Positions 35,730 through 44,023 of a stretch of 64,000 bases of DNA are shown here, piece by piece. Below the pieces are notes generated by a model. The model was not told the DNA's origin. It worked only from the letters and a program-made list of their open reading frames with translations, and made no database searches. The translations under genes were made by a program, and so were the position numbers. The first letter of the stretch is position 1; every line of letters begins with the position of its first letter. Source of the stretch: Micavibrio sp. UBA6145 (GTDB lineage Bacteria; Pseudomonadota; Alphaproteobacteria; Micavibrionales; UBA1664). The stretch is taken from contig DIUZ01000002.1 in assembly GCA_002423205.1 (NCBI GenBank), positions 124,001 to 188,000 on the forward strand, in the 5' to 3' direction.

Positions 35730-35793
35730 GCCCTACTTATACGCGGGTCAGGGTTTAAGGCCAGAAAATATTAAGCAGGTCTTTCGGGAAGCT

Positions 35794-36177
35794 TTACGGG
35801 CGGTTGGCAAGGCGCACGAAATTGCCGCCCGGCTTCGGCCAGCATGACCGGCGGCTCAGGCAGCTGGGCAGGTCGCGGCTGGCGCGGATATGCATGTCGT
35901 CGTCCAGCGCCTGGAGAAAATAATACATTTCCCGCTTGCCGCGCTTGCCGGTGGCGGTTTCATTGCACGCGACGACGGTGATGTAATCATCCTGGGCGAA
36001 AATTGTGCATTCGCCGCGCGTGCCGTCTGTCCAGATCATGGAATCGCCGCGCACCAGTACATCAATCTTGAGGCTGGACCAATGGCCGCACGCGCCCGAG
36101 TAGCACATATCCGCGCGCGCCGGGGAGGCGGTCATAAAAGCCACAGCAAAAGCGCATACGGCAAGAAATCGGGTCAT
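35794..36177 (-). CDS. Six-cysteine periplasmic protein A
   Basis: A 127-residue exported protein of no family I know. The signal peptide ends ASPARA (about residue 22). The mature part of about 105 residues has exactly six cysteines: 25, 30, 57, 71, 106 and 112. The next gene upstream encodes a paralogue with the same spacing; both share SGxCG near the start, a Cys before an AQD segment, and CxxxxxCWP near the end. Three disulfides are likely. The ATG at 36177 overlaps the stop of that paralogue (ATGA); the frame is open further but codes for nothing convincing. Confidence 0.72.
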   Translation of the reverse strand: MTRFLAVCAFAVAFMTASPARADMCYSGACGHWSSLKIDVLVRGDSMIWTDGTRGECTIFAQDDYITVVACNETATGKRGKREMYYFLQALDDDMHIRASRDLPSCLSRRSCWPKPGGNFVRLANRP

Positions 36178-36596
36178 TGTGCGGTCTCCGGCGCTGCGGC
36201 GGGGGCAGGCTTTTTCAGGCGGTGAAAGAACATGCTGTGGTTCGGCCAGCAATTGGGCTTCGCAATGCAATCCTCGGGCAATTCATTGGCATACGTAATC
36301 TGGATGGATTGTTTGTTCACCTTGCGCAGGTAGAAATAGACAATCATTTCCTTGACGCGGTTGGTATTGGTGTTGCGCACGCGCGTGCATTTCAGGATGG
36401 ACACTTTTGGGTCCTGCGCTACGACGTAACAGCGCTGGAATTCACTTTTATTCCAGATCAGGATGGATGCACCGACGGTAAAACTGCCATCATCCTTGGA
36501 CGAATAATTCCCGCAAAGCCCTGACATACATTCCGCTGAATATGCGGGAAACGTAATAAACAGCAGGGCGATAGCGAGAATTAATCTTTTTCTCAT
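36174..36596 (-). CDS. Six-cysteine periplasmic protein B
   Basis: A 140-residue exported protein, paralogue of the gene that follows. The signal peptide ends PAYSA (about residue 21). Six cysteines lie at 23, 28, 56, 70, 110 and 116, with the same 4, 26-27, 13, 34-39 and 5 residue gaps as in its twin. The ending is Pro/Ala-rich. The fold is probably a small disulfide-stapled beta domain; the function is unknown. Its ATG overlaps the maeB stop (ATGA), so it is co-translated with malic enzyme, an odd partner for a secreted protein. Confidence 0.74.
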   Translation of the reverse strand: MRKRLILAIALLFITFPAYSAECMSGLCGNYSSKDDGSFTVGASILIWNKSEFQRCYVVAQDPKVSILKCTRVRNTNTNRVKEMIVYFYLRKVNKQSIQITYANELPEDCIAKPNCWPNHSMFFHRLKKPAPAAAPETAQ

Positions 36597-38875
36597 GCAG
36601 TGTCACCGGACATGACCTGCGCACCCACCGCAGCCATGGCCGCCACGTTGACAAGGCCGCGCGGCGTAGCGGCCGACGTGACGATATGGACGGGGTTGGC
36701 AATACCCAGAAGGAACGGACCGACGGCGACACCCTCGGTCATGACCTTTACGGCGTTATACGTGATGTTCGCCGCTTCCACGGTCGGGAAAACGAGCAGA
36801 TTGGCAGAACCCTTCATCGCCACGTTCGGCATGACCACTTTACGGATGTCTTCCGAAAGCGCGGCGTCGGCGTGCATTTCACCCTCAACCTGAAGCGATG
36901 GATCGCGGCGGCGCAATTCCTGCACAGCCATGCGCATTTTGATCGCGCTGGGGTGGTTGTGCGTACCGAAGTTGGAATGCGACACAAGCGCGATATTCGG
37001 CTCAACACCAAAACGGCGCATTTCTTCAGCCGCCAGCAGCGTCATTTCAACGATCTGGCCCACTGACGGGTTGGGGTTTACGTGTGTGTCACAGAAAAAC
37101 ACGGTGCGTTTTGATGTGATCAGGCCGACGCAGGCAGCGGCGGTTTCAACACCCGGACGCAGGCCGATAATGTCCTGCACGATTTTCATGTGTTCATGGT
37201 ACTGGCCGATGACGCCGCAAATCATGGCATCGGCTTCACCGCGCTGAACCATCAGGGCGGCAATCACGGTCGGATTGGTACGCACAGCCAGCTTGGCAAC
37301 GGCAGGGGTCACACCCTTGCGTTCCATGATCTGGTGGAACAGCGTCCAGTAATCGCGGTAACGCGGATCGTCTTCGGGATCGACCAGGTCGAAATCGCGG
37401 CCGGCCTGAAGGCGCAGGCGCAGTTTCTTGATACGCATCTCAACGACTTTTTCACGGCCGATCAGGATGGGGCGGGCCAGCTTGTCGTCGACCAGGGTTT
37501 GTGCCGCCTGCAATACGCGGTCTTCTTCGCCTTCGGCGTAGACGACCTTTTTGGCCGCGTCGCGTGAACGTGTGAACAGCGGCTGCATCAGCATGTTGGT
37601 GCGGTACGTATGCTGCGTCATGCGTGCGCGGTATGCGTCCCAGTCCGTGATCGGACGGGCGGCAACGCCGGTGGCGACAGCAGCCTTGGCAACGGCAATC
37701 GACACGTTGACGATCAAACGAGGATCGAACGGTTTCGGGATCAGGTATGCGGGCCCGAAGGTCAGGTCTTCGTCACCGTAAAGCGCCATGACTTCATGCG
37801 TGGCTTCTTCCATCGCAAGATCGGCAATGGCTTTGACGCAGGCGACTTTCATTTCTTCGTTGATGGCGGTCGCGCCGACATCAAGTGCGCCGCGGAACAG
37901 GAACGGGAAGCACAGGACGTTATTGACCTGGTTGGTGTAGTCGGAACGCCCGGTGCAGACGATGGCGTCGGGTTTAACCTTACGCACTTCTTCCGGCATG
38001 ATTTCCGGCGTCGGGTTGGCCAGCGCCATGATCAGCGGTGCCTTGGCCATGGACGCGGCCATTTCAGGCTTCAGCACGCCGGGGCCGGACAGGCCCAGAA
38101 ATACGTCGGCATCGGCAATCGCATCCGCTAGCGTGCGGGCATTGGTTTCGATGGCGAATTCGGCTTTGTATTTATCCATCCCTTCAGGGCGGCCCTTGTA
38201 GATGACGCCGTTTTTGTCGGTGACGGTGATGTTGTCGCGGGGCAGGCCCAGTTGGACCAGCATTTTGAGGCAGGCGAGGGCTGAAGCACCCGCGCCGGAC
38301 GCCACAAGGCGAATCTCGCTCATCGGGCGGCCGGTCATGCGGATCCAGTTGGTGAAGGCCGCGCCGACGATGATGGCGGTGCCGTGCTGGTCGTCATGGA
38401 AGACCGGGATTTTCATGCGCTCGCGCAGGCGGCGCTCGATCTCAAAGCATTCCGGCGCTTTGAAGTCTTCAAGGTTGATGCCGCCAAAGGTTGGCTCCAG
38501 CGATGCAATGATATCGACCAGTTTGTCGACATCGGTCTCATCGATTTCGATGTCGAAAGAATCGATATCCGCGAATTTTTTGAACAGGGCCGACTTGCCC
38601 TCCATCACCGGCTTGGATGCCAGTGCGCCGATATTGCCAAGACCAAGGACGGCGGTACCGTTGGAAATAACGGCGACGAAGTTACCGCGGCTGGTGTAGT
38701 CGAGAGCCTTAAGGGGGTTGGCAGCGATTTCCTCGCACGCAGCGGCCACACCGGGGGAATACGCAAGGCTAAGATCGCGCTGCGTCGTCATCGGCTTCGT
38801 GACCTTGATGGCCAGTTTTCCGGGGGTGGGGTACTGGTGATATTCGAGGGCTGCGTCGCGCAGACTTTGGTCCAT
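36593..38875 (-). CDS. maeB: NADP-type malic enzyme with phosphotransacetylase domain
   Basis: A 760-residue protein of full family length. Residues 1-430 are the malic enzyme: YTSRGNFVAVISNGTAVLGLGNIG, the catalytic region FHDDQHGTAI and a Rossmann part with VASGAGASALA. Residues 430-760 are a phosphotransacetylase-like domain (AEGEEDRVLQAA, VFPTVEAANITYNAVK). It decarboxylates malate to pyruvate; the tail binds acetyl-CoA and regulates, and is usually not catalytic. The start codon is 38 bases downstream of the tRNA-Leu end. Two secreted six-cysteine proteins follow with ATGA overlaps. Confidence 0.95.
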   Translation of the reverse strand: MDQSLRDAALEYHQYPTPGKLAIKVTKPMTTQRDLSLAYSPGVAAACEEIAANPLKALDYTSRGNFVAVISNGTAVLGLGNIGALASKPVMEGKSALFKKFADIDSFDIEIDETDVDKLVDIIASLEPTFGGINLEDFKAPECFEIERRLRERMKIPVFHDDQHGTAIIVGAAFTNWIRMTGRPMSEIRLVASGAGASALACLKMLVQLGLPRDNITVTDKNGVIYKGRPEGMDKYKAEFAIETNARTLADAIADADVFLGLSGPGVLKPEMAASMAKAPLIMALANPTPEIMPEEVRKVKPDAIVCTGRSDYTNQVNNVLCFPFLFRGALDVGATAINEEMKVACVKAIADLAMEEATHEVMALYGDEDLTFGPAYLIPKPFDPRLIVNVSIAVAKAAVATGVAARPITDWDAYRARMTQHTYRTNMLMQPLFTRSRDAAKKVVYAEGEEDRVLQAAQTLVDDKLARPILIGREKVVEMRIKKLRLRLQAGRDFDLVDPEDDPRYRDYWTLFHQIMERKGVTPAVAKLAVRTNPTVIAALMVQRGEADAMICGVIGQYHEHMKIVQDIIGLRPGVETAAACVGLITSKRTVFFCDTHVNPNPSVGQIVEMTLLAAEEMRRFGVEPNIALVSHSNFGTHNHPSAIKMRMAVQELRRRDPSLQVEGEMHADAALSEDIRKVVMPNVAMKGSANLLVFPTVEAANITYNAVKVMTEGVAVGPFLLGIANPVHIVTSAATPRGLVNVAAMAAVGAQVMSGDTA

Positions 38876-38913
38876 GAATCTGATCCTACGGGCTAAACAA
38901 TGAGAACATATGA

Positions 38914-38997
38914 TGGTGCGGTCGAAAAGACTTGAACTTTCACGGGTTGCCCCACAGCCACCTCAAGGCTGCGCGTCTACCATTTCGCCACGACCGC
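38914..38997 (-). tRNA. tRNA-Leu (anticodon GAG)
   Basis: Read leftward, the acceptor stem GCGGTCG pairs with CGACCGC, followed by an encoded ACCA. The D arm reads TGGCGAAATGGTAGACGCG, the anticodon arm is CAGCC-TTGAGGT-GGCTG with GAG in the loop, a long class II variable arm follows, and the T loop is TTCAAGT. All are marks of tRNA-Leu. It lies between lipB and maeB. The 210-base gap to lipB holds no gene I can support. No integrase or repeated attachment site is seen nearby. Confidence 0.95.
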
Positions 38998-39207
38998 ACG
39001 TCATATGTGTTTTGGCCCGGGAGCAGTAACAAATCCGCCCTTCGGTGGCAACTTGATTACACCGTGCATCGCATCATGGGAAGGAAAAAAGTTATGGCTT
39101 TAGAAACCGCGTCAGAATAAGTGAGCCCATTGGTCACAGGCTTATGGTTTAGTAACCTGCGCATGTGTCACGAATAAGACCGTTAAAAGGGTGAGATTGT
39201 TTACATA

Positions 39208-39831
39208 ATGGAATTAGAGTGGAAGACATCACCGGCCCCGGTCGCCTATCCTGACGCCCTCGCGTTCATGGAAGGGCGGGTCGACGCCATTGCCAAACAC
39301 GGCGGACGCCCTTGTGTCTGGCTGCTGGAACACCCGCCTTTGTACACGGGCGGTACATCCGCCAAAGACACCGATCTTTTGAATGCGCGCTTTCCTGTCT
39401 ACGAGACCGGTCGCGGCGGTGAATACACCTATCACGGTCCGGGCCAGCGCGTGGCCTATGTTATGCGCAAACTGCCCGAAGCCGACGTGAAGAAATACAT
39501 CTGGCAACTGGAAGAATGGATCATCCGCACGCTGGCGCGTTTCGACGTGAAAGGCGAACGCAGGGAGGGCCGCGTCGGCATCTGGGTCGTCAGCGGCAAC
39601 ACCGAAAACAAAATCGCCGCCATCGGTGTGCGCGTGCGCCACTGGACGGCCTTCCACGGCATTTCCATCAATGTCGATCCTGATCTGTCCCACTACACCG
39701 GCATCGTGCCCTGCGGCATCAATGATTACGGTGTGACGTCGCTTGCAGCGCTGGGAAAACGTGTTTCCATGGACGATCTGGACGCGGCGATGCGCGATAC
39801 ATTCACCGATGTTTTCGGTGCCGACGCGTAA
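39208..39831 (+). CDS. lipB: Octanoyltransferase LipB
   Basis: A 207-residue enzyme that moves octanoyl from acyl carrier protein to lipoyl domains, the first step of lipoate synthesis. The signature GRGGEYTYHGPGQ (68-80), catalytic Lys135 in KIAAIGVRVRHW and acyl-accepting Cys169 in GIVPCGI are all present. It is a stand-alone gene here. Its last 106 bases overlap the convergent N-formylglutamate amidohydrolase gene; the LipB end is the conserved one. Confidence 0.95.
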   Translation: MELEWKTSPAPVAYPDALAFMEGRVDAIAKHGGRPCVWLLEHPPLYTGGTSAKDTDLLNARFPVYETGRGGEYTYHGPGQRVAYVMRKLPEADVKKYIWQLEEWIIRTLARFDVKGERREGRVGIWVVSGNTENKIAAIGVRVRHWTAFHGISINVDPDLSHYTGIVPCGINDYGVTSLAALGKRVSMDDLDAAMRDTFTDVFGADA

Positions 39832-40631
39832 TCGGCCATGCGCAGCAAAACCTTGTTCAGGACCGTCTGCATCTGCCCGAATTTTTCCGGGTGTGCTTCC
39901 AGCCCGTCCAGGTAAAGCCCGCGGTTGATTTCAATCTGCACGCTTTCGCCGTTGCCGGTGCGGTGTGAAAATACGCGGGTAAGCTCAGCCCCAGCATAGG
40001 GTTTGTTGATGGCGATGCGCGATATGCCCGCATCACGAAACGCGTTTTCCAGCACATCCATGAATTCGCGCGAACAGCTTTGATGATGCTGGTTGCCCAG
40101 CACGATATCCGCCGGGATATGCGTGGGCATGGAATGCATATTCAGGTGATAGAACCGCCCAAAACGTGATTCCAGCTGCGCCGCGCCGATTTTCAGGGTC
40201 TGGTAATACGGGTCGTAATAATCCGCGATACGCCTTTGTACTTCCGCGCTCGGTATACCTTGCGGATAAAGCGGGCGGCGGTCGATGAACTGCCAGATCA
40301 GCCCGATGCCCGATGTCGAAAAACCGCTGGGACGTAAATGGTCGCCCGTCCATGCATCGGACAGCATACGCCGGTTGATATCGTTACGCGCACGGTTCAG
40401 GTCGATGAAAATACGCGGGGCATGGGCGCACAGCATTGTGGCACCAAGGGCGGGAAAACCGGCAATCAACTGGTCGACCAGCCGGTCTTCGCAATGCGCG
40501 TAATCCAGGTGGTCAATGACAGGTAGAAAATCAGCCGGATAATCCCGACCGCTATGGGGTGAATCGACCAGCACGGGGACGGCGTCAGCCGGACGCGGTT
40601 CGAAAACGGTTAAAACCCCCGGAATGTGCAC
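39726..40631 (-). CDS. N-formylglutamate amidohydrolase family protein
   Basis: A 301-residue protein of the HutG/N-formylglutamate deformylase family, metal-dependent amidohydrolases. Typical phrases are VDSPHSGRDYP (about 23-33), IFIDLNRARNDINRRM, HLNMHSMPTH and VQIEINRGLYLD. The start codon is GTG at 40631 after AAGGGGG; no ATG is available. The family core ends near residue 266; the last 35 residues (from about ASAPKTS) are encoded antisense to lipB and look like read-through after loss of a stop. No other histidine-degradation gene is present, so the substrate may differ. It is divergent from serS by 48 bases. Confidence 0.85.
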   Translation of the reverse strand: MHIPGVLTVFEPRPADAVPVLVDSPHSGRDYPADFLPVIDHLDYAHCEDRLVDQLIAGFPALGATMLCAHAPRIFIDLNRARNDINRRMLSDAWTGDHLRPSGFSTSGIGLIWQFIDRRPLYPQGIPSAEVQRRIADYYDPYYQTLKIGAAQLESRFGRFYHLNMHSMPTHIPADIVLGNQHHQSCSREFMDVLENAFRDAGISRIAINKPYAGAELTRVFSHRTGNGESVQIEINRGLYLDGLEAHPEKFGQMQTVLNKVLLRMADYASAPKTSVNVSRIAASRSSMETRFPSAASDVTP

Positions 40632-40679
40632 GCAAATTCCCCCTTAACAAGCGTAAGCCATGGCTTTATCGTGTCGGCC

Positions 40680-41957
40680 ATGCACGATTTAAAAGACATC
40701 CGCCAGAATCCGCAAGCCTTTGACGCCGCCATGGCCCGCCGTGGCCTTGAAGCGCAAAGCCCCATGATCATCGAACTGGACGAGCGCCGCCGCAGCTTGC
40801 AGACGCAGATCCAGCAAATGCTCCAGGTCCGTAACGAGAAATCGAAACTGATCGGGCAATTGAAGGCCAAGAAAGAAAACGCCGACGCCCTGATGGCGGA
40901 AGTCGCTGCGTACAAGGAAGAATTGCCGAAGCTGGAAGAGGCCGAACGCGCAATCGCGGATGAGCTGACCACGCTGCTCTCCAGCCTGCCCAACGTGCAG
41001 TCGAAAGACATCCCGGACGGCAAGGACGAACACGACAACGTCGAAATCCGCAAAGTCGGTACGCCCAAAAAGACCGGGGCAGGGCACAAGGACCACGTCG
41101 CCATCGGCGAAACGCTGGGCATGATGGATTTCGAAACCGCCGTAAAAATCTCCGGCTCCCGCTTTGTGATCATGCAGGGGCATCTGGCCCGCCTTGAGCG
41201 CGCATTGGCGCAATTCATGCTCGACACCCACACGCAGCACCATGGCTATACGGAAGTATCACCGCCGCTGATGGTCAATGACGCATCCATGTACGGCACC
41301 GGCCAGCTGCCGAAATTCCGTGACGACCAGTTCCAGACCACGCGTGGCGACTGGCTGATCCCGACATCGGAAGTGCCGCTGACCAACATTGTTGCGGACA
41401 GCATCGTCGACGAAAACACATTGCCGCGCCGCTATACCGCGCATACGCCGTGCTTCAGGCAAGAGGCGGGTGCCGCCGGTAAAGACACCAAGGGGATGAT
41501 CCGCCAGCACCAGTTCTACAAGGTGGAGATGGTTTCGATCACCAAGCCCGGTGAATCCGAAGCCGAGCATGAGCGCATGACAAAATGCGCCGAAACCATT
41601 CTCGAAAAACTGGGACTGCCATTTAGAACGGTTGTCTTGTGTACAGGCGATGCCGGTTTCGGGTCGTACAAAACATACGACATCGAAGTCTGGCTGCCGG
41701 GTCAGGACCGTTACCGCGAAATTTCCTCCTGCTCCAATTGCGGGGATTTTCAGGCACGCCGCATGAAGGCCCGCACGAAAATCGGCGGCGAGAACGTGTT
41801 CGTTCACACCCTCAACGGGTCTGGTGTTGCTGTCGGCCGTGCGCTGATCGCCGTGCTTGAAAACTACTGGGATGAAGCCCAGCAGGCCGTCATCGTTCCG
41901 GACGTTCTCAAGCCCTACATGGGCGGTATCGACAAAATCACCAAGTCGAATTCGTAA
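40680..41957 (+). CDS. serS: Seryl-tRNA synthetase
   Basis: A 425-residue class II synthetase. The N-terminal coiled-coil arm (about 30-100) that touches the tRNA-Ser variable arm is rich in Glu, Lys and Arg. Motif 2 is in TPCFRQEAGAAGKDTKGMIR and motif 3 in NGSGVAVGRALIAVLENY. The CSNCGDFQARRM segment is typical. The ATG at 40680 (MHDLKDIRQNP) is the family start; the frame is open 18 codons earlier. It opens a rightward run serS-pcm-LytM-yajC-secD-secF from which surE, usually second, is missing. Confidence 0.97.
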   Translation: MHDLKDIRQNPQAFDAAMARRGLEAQSPMIIELDERRRSLQTQIQQMLQVRNEKSKLIGQLKAKKENADALMAEVAAYKEELPKLEEAERAIADELTTLLSSLPNVQSKDIPDGKDEHDNVEIRKVGTPKKTGAGHKDHVAIGETLGMMDFETAVKISGSRFVIMQGHLARLERALAQFMLDTHTQHHGYTEVSPPLMVNDASMYGTGQLPKFRDDQFQTTRGDWLIPTSEVPLTNIVADSIVDENTLPRRYTAHTPCFRQEAGAAGKDTKGMIRQHQFYKVEMVSITKPGESEAEHERMTKCAETILEKLGLPFRTVVLCTGDAGFGSYKTYDIEVWLPGQDRYREISSCSNCGDFQARRMKARTKIGGENVFVHTLNGSGVAVGRALIAVLENYWDEAQQAVIVPDVLKPYMGGIDKITKSNS

Positions 41958-42055
41958 GCATTTATAGCGCCTTACGTTAAAGCCTTGAGTCTGCGCCCGG
42001 ATGGGGTCAGAATCAGGGGGTCGATTCGCGCCTCCCTCACGCTTTAAGAAAAACA

Positions 42056-42748
42056 ATGAACTCATTGCAAGCAAACAAGATTCGTCTGGTCATGCACCTG
42101 CGCCGCCACGGTATCACCGATACCAATGTGCTGGGTGCCATTGAACGCATTCCGCGTGAAGAATTCGTACCCGAACTGTTTTTCGACCAGGCCTATGAAG
42201 ACCGCGCATTGCCCATCGGTCTGGGCCAGACCATCTCACAACCGCTGGTCGTTGCGACCATGTCGCAGGCGCTTGAACTCAACGACCGTATGAAGGTGCT
42301 GGAAATCGGTACGGGTTCCGGCTATCAGGCCGCGATCCTCTCGAGGCTCTGCCGCCGCGTTTATTCCATCGAACGCCATCGTCCGCTGCTTGATATTGCT
42401 GAACAGCGTTTCAAAAACATGCAGCTGCGCAACGTCACCACCATGGTTGGCGACGGCATGAAGGGCTGGCCGGTTCAGGCACCGTTCGACCGTATCATTG
42501 TCACCGCCGGTGCCGCTGGTGAAGTGCCGCGCGATCTTTTGTTCCAGCTCGCCATTGGCGGCATCATGTGTATCCCGGTGGGGCCGGATGCAACGGCGCA
42601 GACGCTCGTGAAATATACACGCGTATCCGACACCGAATTCACCTGTCAGGAATTGATGCCGGTGCGTTTTGTCCCGCTTCTGCCCAACGTGGCAGAGGAA
42701 TCCATGGACATGGAACCTGACATCAACAAACTTCTGGCATGGGCATAA
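42056..42748 (+). CDS. pcm: Protein-L-isoaspartate O-methyltransferase
   Basis: A 230-residue repair enzyme that methylates isoaspartyl residues in aged proteins, using SAM. The start region IERIPREEFVPELFFDQAYED, GQTISQPLVVATM, motif I LEIGTGSGYQ and post-motif FDRIIVTAGAAGEVP are all typical. The end extends slightly past the usual family length. It follows serS after 98 bases; surE, its usual neighbour, is absent. Its last ten bases overlap the LytM lipoprotein gene. Confidence 0.95.
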   Translation: MNSLQANKIRLVMHLRRHGITDTNVLGAIERIPREEFVPELFFDQAYEDRALPIGLGQTISQPLVVATMSQALELNDRMKVLEIGTGSGYQAAILSRLCRRVYSIERHRPLLDIAEQRFKNMQLRNVTTMVGDGMKGWPVQAPFDRIIVTAGAAGEVPRDLLFQLAIGGIMCIPVGPDATAQTLVKYTRVSDTEFTCQELMPVRFVPLLPNVAEESMDMEPDINKLLAWA

Positions 42749-43584
42749 AGCACGCGGCTTTGTTTGGTCTTTGTGTGGTGGTCACGGCATGTGGCACCGC
42801 AAAGCATCCTGCACCTGTCTACGACCTGAAAATGAACGGTAGTTCTGCGGGCTCCGCCATCGTAGGCGGGCGTGTTGTCAGCCTGGCACCGCCCTCTACC
42901 TATCGCGCCCGCCACGGCGACACCGCTTACAGTGTCGCCAACATGTTCGATTTGCGCGTCACCGATATCATCGCGCAGAACAACCTCCACGCGCCGTACC
43001 AGTTGCATGACGGGCAGGTGATTAGCCTGTCGCGCCCGCAACAGGCCGCATTGCAATCATTTGAACCCGCGCCGCTGGCCGCCGTACCGCAGGACCAGGT
43101 GATGCGCGAAACATTGCAGCCGCCAATGCAGGTAGGGGGCAAACAAGAAACCCAGACCCCAACCACGGCACCGCGCCCCCCACGCACTGCCGCACCCGCC
43201 GCTGCCAGACGCTTCGCCCGTCCGGTGCAGGGGGAGGTGGTGTCGGCCTACGGCTCCAAGGCCGACGGCCTGTATAACGAAGGCATCAATATCGCAGCCA
43301 AACCCGGCACGCAGGTCCGCGCGGCGGATGCCGGCACGGTTGTCTATGCGGGCGACCGGTTATCGGGTTACGGCAATCTGGTTTTGATCAAACACGACAA
43401 CGAATTTTTCACGGTCTATGGCCACATGGCCGATACCCGCGTGGCCAAGGGCGCAAGCGTCGCGCGCGGCCAGACCATCGGCACCGTCGGCACATCCGGC
43501 CAGGCCAAAACCCCGCAGCTTCATTTCGAGATCCGTCAGGGCACCAAGTCATTGGATCCGCAGGGATATTTAATGCCGGAATAA
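42739..43584 (+). CDS. nlpD: LysM/LytM lipoprotein, degenerate (NlpD-like)
   Basis: A 281-residue lipoprotein. The lipobox is VTAC (Cys18), a LysM domain lies at about 54-97 (YRARHGDTAYSVANMF), a Pro/Gln-rich linker follows, and an M23/LytM domain spans about 170-281. The zinc ligands of active M23 peptidases are lost: the HxGxD site reads NEGIN and the HxH site reads QLH. This is the pattern of NlpD and EnvC, which activate amidases at the septum instead of cutting peptidoglycan. The genomic place after pcm is also that of NlpD. It overlaps pcm by ten bases. Confidence 0.88.
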   Translation: MGIKHAALFGLCVVVTACGTAKHPAPVYDLKMNGSSAGSAIVGGRVVSLAPPSTYRARHGDTAYSVANMFDLRVTDIIAQNNLHAPYQLHDGQVISLSRPQQAALQSFEPAPLAAVPQDQVMRETLQPPMQVGGKQETQTPTTAPRPPRTAAPAAARRFARPVQGEVVSAYGSKADGLYNEGINIAAKPGTQVRAADAGTVVYAGDRLSGYGNLVLIKHDNEFFTVYGHMADTRVAKGASVARGQTIGTVGTSGQAKTPQLHFEIRQGTKSLDPQGYLMPE

Positions 43585-43657
43585 CCCGTCCGGCCGCCTT
43601 GTTTTTACCCTGATGGGCAGTATAGTACCCACGACCTAAACCGATGGAGTTCTATAC

Positions 43658-44023
43658 ATGCTTATCTCTCAGGCACTTGCCTCTACCGCTACCGCCACCA
43701 CCGACGCTGTTGCCGCCACCGGCACGCCGCCGTCCGCCGCTGACTCGTTCATGTGGAATATGGGCCTCATCCTTGTGATGTTTGTCCTGTTCTACTTCCT
43801 ACTGATCCGTCCGCAGCAGAAACGTCTGAAAACCCAACAGGCACTCCTCAGCGCCCTCAAGGAAGGCGACCGCGTCGTCACCGGCGGCGGTCTGGTCGGC
43901 ACGATCACCAAAGTCATCAACGACTCGGAAATCGAAGTTGATCTGGGCACCACCAAAGTTATCGCCCTGCGCTATACCCTGACCACCCGTATCTCCGGCA
44001 CGGCACCTCAGGCTGCAAAATGA
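43658..44023 (+). CDS. yajC: Preprotein translocase subunit YajC
   Basis: A 121-residue inner-membrane protein with one helix (about 35-50, MGLILVMFVLFYFLLIRPQQ) and a small cytoplasmic domain (GDRVVTGGGLVGTITKV). The N-terminal 30 residues are Ala/Thr-rich, longer than in Escherichia coli. YajC associates with SecDF in the holo-translocon. GGAG lies upstream of the ATG. Its stop overlaps the secD start (ATGA). Confidence 0.95.
   Translation: MLISQALASTATATTDAVAATGTPPSAADSFMWNMGLILVMFVLFYFLLIRPQQKRLKTQQALLSALKEGDRVVTGGGLVGTITKVINDSEIEVDLGTTKVIALRYTLTTRISGTAPQAAK

Noticed and set aside
39076..39120. Possible 14- or 8-codon leader peptide before lipB, with a GGAAGG-like site
   Set aside because: No terminator-antiterminator pair follows, and no reason for attenuation of lipB is known; could be chance.
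38914..39207. Integration site at the tRNA-Leu gene
   Set aside because: No integrase, no second copy of the tRNA end and no foreign gene cargo on either side; neighbours are maeB and lipB.
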